This document shows, in pieces, positions 56,768 through 64,000 of a stretch of 64,000 nucleotides of DNA. The position numbers and the translations under genes are program-made. Position 1 is the stretch's first letter. Each line of letters begins with the position of its first letter. The stretch is from assembly GCA_030765055.1 (NCBI GenBank), contig CM060953.1, positions 179,468,709-179,532,708 on the forward strand. Direction: 5' to 3'. Under the pieces are notes generated by a model. It did not search any database. It saw nothing but the letters and a program-made list of their open reading frames with translations, and was not told where the DNA came from. This DNA comes from Mantis religiosa. Lineage: Eukaryota > Arthropoda > Insecta > Mantodea > Mantidae.

Positions 56768-57194
56768 TTATACATAATAAAAAAATTTATATAATTTATT
56801 CCTTAAGGACAGTTCACATAAATGCCATTCGAGGCTACGGGTGATTCGTAATAGCTCGTAGGGTTGCCATATAATTGAATTAACGAAATTATCATATGAA
56901 TAAGCTACAAATCGCAAGAATACGATAATAAGTAATAAATACAGGTTAGTTCTTCTAGAAAATGAATCGATATGTAACCAGAATGGCAAATGACATAGCT
57001 TGGAATAGTAAACATAAGACTAACGGCAATGTATAGATAGGTACGCCAGCAAGGGCTAAAAATGGGTCAACACTATCTAGATTAGAGCAAACTTTTCGTA
57101 ATGTATGTAGACTTTGACCGTCAGGAGGATGAATCAGGGGCGAAATTAAGTATAAGATAAGAAATACATATAAACTCACAAGCACGAGGCACAT
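56768..57194 (-). pseudogene. Degenerate membrane-protein-like fragment, unidentified
   Basis: Two overlapping minus frames (79 and 73 codons) are rich in hydrophobic segments: LPLVLCLLFQAMSFAILV in the first and LYLLLIIVFLRFVAYS in the second, the latter ending SLEWHLCELSLRNKLYKFF. The spacing of a membrane segment before a W-rich, polar stretch is faintly like the C-terminal part of insect chemoreceptors. No diagnostic motif is certain, and low-complexity AT-rich DNA can mimic hydrophobic peptides. Confidence 0.15.
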
Positions 57195-58268
57195 TTTTTA
57201 TTTAACTATTATATAAATAATATAATAATACTTGACAAAGGATCATCCTTAATTCATAGTCTGACACTGTAACCATACATCATCTCTACCCCCCTCCCTC
57301 CCGTGTATTCCACAGCTTTTCTAAGCTAACGAATTTTTCTTTCGAGATAGCCAAAATTTTCGTCCCTGTCACGCTTTGGTCATTCTTAAATTAACTTCAA
57401 TTAAGAAATGGAGAATGTGCAGGTCGGGAGCATTTTCGGGCGACTTCTCGGAGAAAAACCCAGTAAGAAGGGACACATGATTTATTTCTTCACCTAGACA
57501 CTTCCATATCACGCATTAAAGGAAATGATAATACTAAGCCCCACCCCCCGAACCTGACAGTAGGCCCATTTTATGTTCTTCAACCTCCTAATATAATGGG
57601 CAGTATAGGCCAGGCCTACTGTTACTATAACATGTCCACAGGAACGTTGCTGGATACAATGTTTATTCTAGAGATATATTAGCAGTTGGTGAAGCACAAA
57701 AATTCCTATTATACCATGCGGCATGGTATTTAGTGAAAATCTTCAATAGTATCTTGAGTATCTTTTTTAATATTTTTGAAAGTATTTTCCATGTTTTTGA
57801 AGAACTTTTTACAATTTTAGCTTTAATATCTTCATTTATCAAATGTTGGCTTTGGTTCGCACAGTATTTCCTTTAATATAAATGTTTAGATGCTTTATAA
57901 CTTTTGCATTCGTCATTCTTCTTTTTCTTCTTTCATAATTTAGTCATTGCCTTTTCCGTAAAGAAGAGAAACGTAAATCTCTAATTATTACGTTAAACAT
58001 CAGTGAACGAATGTAGTAAAAGAGGTTCAAAATTCAAAGTGTAAGGAGGAAAAACTTTCCATACATTGTAAACATCGCCCACGTCCGAAAAGGTTCCAAC
58101 TAGATGAGTTTGACAAATGTGTTGTGTACAGAACACTTCTCGAGCTTACGAATAGAATTTCCTACTCTTAAATGCTGTTAAAAAATGATTCCTTTTGAAG
58201 GTAGGAGGGCACATTCTTAAGAATACTTAAAGGCTGAGATATCGCTTCGCAAGAAAAAAATTTGCATA
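57195..58268. other. Unannotated AT-rich stretch
   Basis: Nothing recognised. Confidence 0.5.
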
Positions 58269-59237
58269 GTGTTACGTACGATGTTTTGGTGTTTTGACAG
58301 TCAGACTGTAGTGTGCTATATTCCCGCCTTCTCTGTTCTCCCTAAACCGAGCAGCGACCTCTCATAACAACTGTACTCATTCGTCAGACAGGTAATACAA
58401 TATACGTCGTGTTACGTACGATGTTCTGATGTTTTGATGGTCAGACTGTACTGTACTATATTCCCGTCTTCTCTGATCTCTCTAAACCGAGCAGCGACCT
58501 CCGTAACAACTGTACTCATTCGTCAGACAGGTAATATAATATACGTCGTGTTACGTACGATGTTCAGATGTTTTGATGGTCAGACTGTACTGTACTATAT
58601 TCCCGTCTTCTCTGATCTCTCTAAACCGAGTAGCGACCTCTCATAACAACTGTACTCATTCGTCAAACAGGTAATACAATATACGTCGTGTTACGTACGA
58701 TGTTCTGCTGTTTTGGTGGTCAGACTGTACTGTACTATATTCCCGTCTTCTCTGATCTCTCTAAACCGAGCAGCGACCTCCCATAACAACTGTACTCATT
58801 CGTCAGACAGGTAATACAATATATGTCGTGTTACATACGATGTTCTGATGTTTTGATGGTCAGACTGTACTGTACTATATTCCCGTCTTCTCTGATCTCT
58901 CTAAACCGAGCAGCGACATTCCATAACAACTGTACTCATTCGTCAGACAGGTAATACAATATACGTCGTGTTACGTACGATGTTCTGATGTTTTGATGGT
59001 CAGACTGAAAAGTTCTATATTCCCGTCTTCTCTGATCTCTCTAAACCGAGCAGCGACCTTCCATAACAACTGTACTCATTCGTCACACAGGTAATACAAT
59101 ATACGTCGTGTTACGTACGATGTTCTGATGTTTTGATGGTCAGACTGTACTGTACTATATTCCCGTCTTCTCTGATCTCTAAACCGAGCAGCGACCTCCC
59201 ATAACAACTGTACTTATTCGTCAGACAGGTAATACAG
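58269..59237. repeat. Seven-copy 140-bp tandem repeat (satellite-like)
   Basis: Units begin GTGTTACGTACGATGTT at 58269, 58409, 58548, 58688, 58828, 58968 and 59108. The period is 139-140 bp, and most units differ at only a few bases; the first is the most diverged. Each contains the palindrome CGTACG, and ends AGACAGGTAATACAATATACGTC. No coding role is apparent; the 70-codon frame inside is a by-product. Confidence 0.97.
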
Positions 59238-60843
59238 TACTTTGGTATTTTATATCAGTATAAGGGGAATAACAATAATTCCTGTGATTCGAAATAAAGA
59301 GGAAAAGAGAGGACGAACGCCATCTATCTTTGGAATGGCATGTTCCATACGCCTACACAAGAACGAATTATAGTAAAGTCGTGTGCTTTGATTGTTGGTG
59401 TCTGGGTTCTATGTACGCAGCAAAGCTGGAGAATCCTTTTCGTGTAGAATGCCAAGCACTATGAACGCAAGTACAATCGAGATTCTTAAGAAGGAGGCGT
59501 GTTAACCAAGGAGAACAGTTACTGTGCCCTGCAGACACCTATTCAAGAAGACACTTGTTTTACTTTACTTATTCAGGTCGGAAAACTTGCGTCACTATAC
59601 ATATCTCATAATGATGCCCGGGTAACGACCTGACAACACTGCACAAGTGTCATGCAATCTTCCAGGCATGCACTTGAGCAAACAGCGTCTTATTGCTCCG
59701 GAGAGCACACTTAAATTCTTAATTCGCGAAACACCTTTCCCAAGGTCTTATTTTGCCTAGCGTTAATGTACGGAGGGATCTCATTCCACCCGAAAATTCC
59801 ACGTCATGATTTTGGAAAATACATTATTCCCTAAATAAAATTAACGGCAATATTTCAGATACATTCATTTCATGAAGATATTAATGGATTAATAATTGAT
59901 TAATTAGACATTTTTATAAGTATCCTCTACAAACCATCCTTAATTTTGTACCACTGTCATTCAAATTTGAAATGTAGCGACAGGAAACATGTTTAAACTT
60001 TCTACGTCTAATACATTAATTTGAGATGTTCTGAAGAACTCGCACTTAGAGGTTATTTCCTTATAAAAATGACTTCCACATAATTAATTTTGAGTATGCT
60101 CGTGTAAAAAAAGGATCCCATATGACAGCAGTGCGTTCGTTTAGGATTACATCACCTGTATTTATTGCTCTTCTAATATAAACAAATATCTCAAGACCTC
60201 AAACGTACAGAAAAGCATGAACAGTCTGCAGTAATTTATGAAAATGCCATAGTAAAGAACACCTTCTGGTTTGAAAATTTAGATTTTTATAATGGTACAA
60301 ATCCAAGGACTTTTGTACAAGTCTTGTAGTAGAATATTACCCATAAAATATGGTTTCAAACGTTCAATGTCTAGCAAGTGTATTTTGAAAAAGAAATGTT
60401 AAGAATTGTTTCAAGCTTTGGATACACGATATTTAGCTGAAATATACACTAAGTGCAACAGTAATAATAATTAAAAAAATCATGCCAGTTGGGAGACTTT
60501 GGTATGAAAAAAGTGCTGTGAAAACCAAAATAGAAATGAAAGGGAAGAAACGTTTGCAGTAAAGAAAAGGATTGAAAGTTGGGTGTAGGTGCTTTTCATT
60601 TTAAAAGGCCACATAAATATCCCAAATGTTTTCCTGAAGCTTAAATTACAACTATTTTATTAGGAAAATCTCTGATGTGATGCAATCACACAACCTTTTC
60701 TATGCGTGACAATTTTGAAAATATAACTACCATGTATTACAGAGCTGACATAAAAGCGATATTTTAAAATTACTTTTCATGCCACCTTTTGTTTAGGTTT
60801 GTTTAGTGTTTATATTAATCATTAATTGTCTTTAAATTCAAAC
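59238..60843. other. Unannotated AT-rich stretch
   Basis: Nothing recognised. Confidence 0.5.
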
Positions 60844-60855
60844 AACATTTAGGCT

Positions 60856-61304
60856 AAATTTATATTGAGGAATTAATCCTTAAAGAATTAATCCTTTTAA
60901 ATACATTAATCCGGTATATGGATGATTTTTGATTAATTAGAGCCAACTGAAAAATTCAATGCCATGGCCGGGATTTGAACCACGGATCTACTGGTTTCCG
61001 TCCAGTCGCTCTGACCCTTGAGCTACCATGGTCAACGTGCCTTCCTGACATTAAATTCTCCAATTGACTCATTATATTTCCCGGTGGACCACTTAAGGTT
61101 CTCATATTTGAGACAACTATTTGTGGCGACTTACTATTGTAAGTACTTAATTACCAGGATTTTTATCGTAGATTATTTTTTAATGTAAATTTATATTGAG
61201 GAATTAATCCTTAAAGAATTAATCCTTTTAAATACATTAATCCTTAAGTCCTTAATCCTTAATCCTTAATGGCATTGAATTTTTCAGTTGGCTCTAATTA
61301 ATCA
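60856..61304. mobile_element. Foldback tRNA-arm element, copy 4 (rearranged)
   Basis: AACATTTAGGCT at 60844-60855 and 61305-61316 is a 12-bp target duplication. The outer inverted ends GATTAATTAGAGCCAACTG (60931) and its complement (61285-61303) match. The left arm has a full minus-strand tRNA-like block (60961-61032) and the core follows. The right arm has lost its tRNA-like block: a perfect 58-bp copy (61186-61243) of sequence from the left end (60855-60912), plus CTTAAT repeats, stands in its place. Confidence 0.75.
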
Positions 61305-61316
61305 AACATTTAGGCT

Positions 61317-62417
61317 GTTTTTCACACTTCCACGTGCCAGCCTAGAGTATAACCAACGATTTCAGAATGCTGCGCCTAGCTATTATTCGATCCACATCAT
61401 TTATCTCATACTAAATGTGTGTACCTATGAATTATTTCCAATTAAGCAATAAGTAGTTCCTTGTTAGAGCTCGGGTTTCTAAACGAAATCCTTATAAATG
61501 ATTTTTTGCTGAAATACATTAATTAAAATAGCTTATTTTATCCAAATCATGTAAATTTAAAATAAAATTTTAACTCCTGGCCATCATTTTATCATTCAGA
61601 CGTTTACATCGTCTCGCTTAAACACGAGCCAGTATAAAGACGTGGATCTTCTTGTCTGTAGTGTGTTTTTGCTGTCACCGATTAGAGTAAAAACATTTCA
61701 TGAAGTCCTTCCAAATTTGTCTGTAGCTCCTCGACCAGTTTTAACTCGATGGGGTTCTTGGTTAAAGGTTATGTCATACAATATTTCAATGAAGTAAAAA
61801 CAATGTGGCACCCCTTAGATGCTGAAGATGCAAGCAACATTGCCACACCACAACGGAGCTTTGCTAATATTGGCAACCACGATAAGACAGAGTACAACCA
61901 TAAAGTTTCTTCAAAATCTTCTATTATAACAGTTAAAAGCTTGAAATAATATCTTGAAATATTCACTTTCATGATAGATCAAATATCAGTAATGTTGTCT
62001 TCGGAGACTCGCGGTATTACTGAAATTACCTTTGAGAACTCAGTAAGGTATTGATGAAAAACCCAGGTAACGAAACAGTGTGTAAAATTTCTAAAAAGCT
62101 TTCTAATACAGAAATGTATGTCGAAGGGGAATTCACGCAAGAAGAACCCGCTTAGTGTTACAACTGCATCATTACTTCTAAACGTGCGAAACAGGTGGCA
62201 TTAGGTGCCCACCAATCTATTTCCTTTTATTATCTATGGATAGATAGCAGTGCATTCGCTATTCTCATTTTTACTATTGTTTTAGACTAACTTTCGGCAG
62301 AGGTACTAAACTTCATATCCAGTATTCATCCTAATTACTGAGGCAAAACATGCGAAAACCACAGAATGGTCAGCCCACGGTATTTTCACTGATAATTATA
62401 GGTAGGTACAGCTTTAA
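61317..62417. other. Unannotated stretch
   Basis: The overlapping 66-codon frames at 61749-61972 are on opposite strands and unrecognised. Confidence 0.5.
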
Positions 62418-63545
62418 GAGGTGGAGGGGGCGCTGTACACAGAGCGGCCCATTGGCGCTGGAGTGTCGGAAGGCAGCGTGCTGTCGCCGGCGCTCTTTGC
62501 AGCTTACATGGCCGACATTCCAACGCACCACAACACCCCAACCTGTCAGTATGCGGACGATCTCATGATCTTCGCAGTCAATAGGAATACACGGTACAGC
62601 TTCCGGCAAATCCAAACCCAGCTCCGGGCCATTGGCGAATGGCAATTAACCCGGAGAAGAGCTCCGCAATTCTCCTGGCGAAAAACAGAGCCAACCGGTT
62701 GCAGCAGAAGTTCGTTTTACGGCACCGTAGAATCCCATGGGTGCAAACGGCGAAGTATCTCGGAGTGACGCTGGAACGTAAGTTAACTTACATTCCGCAC
62801 GTCAGGGGCAAGGTCCAGCTGGGGCACGGAGCCTGTACCCTATTTTCAGATCAACCATGCCCATCTGACTCAAACTCCAGCTATATCGGGCGATCATTCC
62901 GCCTATGATTCTGTACGGCTGTGAGATCTGGGGAACAGTGGCTAATACCACTTTCGTCAGGCTCCAGACGCTGCAGAACAAGGCACCACGTATCATATAC
63001 GATACAGACTGGAGATTCCCTGCTCATATCCTGCATAAGCACTCCCAGATCCCGTACATTGTCGATGTCATTCGCGAGAGGACACGATCAATGTACGACA
63101 AAATCCAAATTCACCCCAACCCTTTAGTGAACTCCCTGGGATGGATGACCAGAGAGATCAAAGACGCTTGCCGTCCTTCAGACTGCCGAGAGACGTCTTG
63201 GGGCCCCTTGGTTAACCCAAGTAAAACCCCTAGATGTCTCTGGGACCAATTTTTACGCCTGATGGATCAAGCGCTACACAACCCGTAGCCAAAACGGAGC
63301 AAAAAATTAAATCGTGTCTCCCAAAACGGGGGAACGATTAAGTGCAGCTGCCCACGAGATTTAACTCAAAGGGGCAACCCATTCCAAATTCCAATGAATT
63401 CAAACACCCCAGCAGAACATGGAACCAAATACTAGCTCATTTTGCAGGTTAAGCCGCAAAGCGGCTAGGCACTGCGGCATAAGACACCCGGACGGGGAAA
63501 AAGAAAAATAGCCCCGCCCGACTAGGACTACCTCTGGACCTCTGG
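62418..63545 (+). pseudogene. 5'-truncated Jockey-like LINE, frameshifted
   Basis: It begins at the IGAGVSEGSVLSPALF block and keeps the catalytic YADDL box (about 62548). A small deletion near 62640 shifts the frame to MAINPEKSSAILLAKN and YLGVTLERKLTY. Another frameshift near 62840 leads to MILYGCEIWGTVA through RIIYDTDWRFPAHI to 63288. The 3' untranslated part shares AGCGGCTAGGC (about 63452) with the 42-43 kb copy, so both are one family. Confidence 0.9.
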
Positions 63546-64000
63546 AGTACTAATGAACAAAGACATTAGGAAAGCTATCACAATACTTGCGTGTTTCTCC
63601 AGAGCACAAAACATTTGTGAAATTATATGTATAAACAGACTGAATATTAAGTTGCATGACATTCAACAAGTGTCACGAGAACATGAATTTGTATTAACGA
63701 GAAACGATTTGGCCGAGGGCAAGTGGATATCCTGAGTTATACAATACGTCTGTCACATCAGTAACGAACGTCCTGCAAGTCATTCTATTCAAAGTAGAGG
63801 AAACAAAGTGCAGCTGTTTTTAACCTCTTCTTTTATACCTTCAAGAACGACACAAATCTGTGATTTTATTTTCGAGAATCACTGAGAGGAATTCTATATT
63901 TCCCTTCATTTTGCACTTTTTTTGTCAATTTACTTAATGAAATTGCTGTTTTTTCCATGAATATGCAGTTAAAACATAGAACACAGTCCAACGATGCTTC
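63546..64000. other. Unannotated end of window
   Basis: The 60-codon frame at 63553-63735 is unrecognised. Confidence 0.5.

Noticed and set aside
58269..59237. CRISPR-like array
   Set aside because: The whole 140-bp unit repeats with no unique spacers, in a eukaryotic setting; it is a tandem satellite-like repeat.

Overview
The window is AT-rich eukaryotic DNA with no intact host gene that I can defend. It is a dense, layered mass of transposable elements. Insect-type tRNA-derived SINEs, Jockey-like LINE fragments, mariner elements and a Ty3/gypsy element point to an arthropod with a large genome. A polyneopteran insect (cockroach, termite or stick-insect type) is my best inference from the repeat style; no single-copy marker confirms it. 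Boundaries and target-site duplications (TSDs) were read by eye.

Layout: 1-17.7 kb holds SINEs (three SINE-A copies at 5-6.6 kb and one at 13.7 kb), two 'foldback' elements carrying tRNA-like arms (2.8-3.7 kb and 7.8-8.1 kb), a promoter-like block with three heat-shock-element dimers and a TATA box (9.5 kb), LINE relics (12.8 and 14.1 kb), a GA microsatellite and a mariner-type transposon with terminal inverted repeats (15.5-16.7 kb). From 17,758 to 28,840 lies one complete Ty3/gypsy LTR retrotransposon with nearly identical 617-619 bp LTRs and a 4-bp TSD (GTAT). Its gag and pol are open except for one in-frame TAG. Inside its 3' region sits a complete TTAA-flanked DNA transposon (24,060-27,228) with an intact Mutator-like transposase of about 648 residues.

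From 28.8 to 47 kb there are mariner relics (29.6, 37.5 and 44.8 kb), 5'-truncated LINE copies with clear TSDs (31.1, 34.3 and 40.0 kb), more SINE-A copies, a roughly 380 bp AAT array and a CT array. From 47 to 64 kb come a 600 bp foldback element, a second SINE family, LINE-on-LINE insertions split by a piggyBac-like MITE, a seven-unit 140 bp tandem array (58.3-59.2 kb), a rearranged foldback element (60.9-61.3 kb) and a degraded LINE (62.4-63.5 kb).

The most unusual observations are the foldback tRNA-arm family (four loci, each bounded by a 10-12 bp TSD), the intact DNA transposon nested in a young LTR element, and the orphan heat-shock promoter. LINEs presumably supply the reverse transcriptase for the SINEs, and autonomous mariner or piggyBac elements mobilise the defective copies. 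These relations are inferred.
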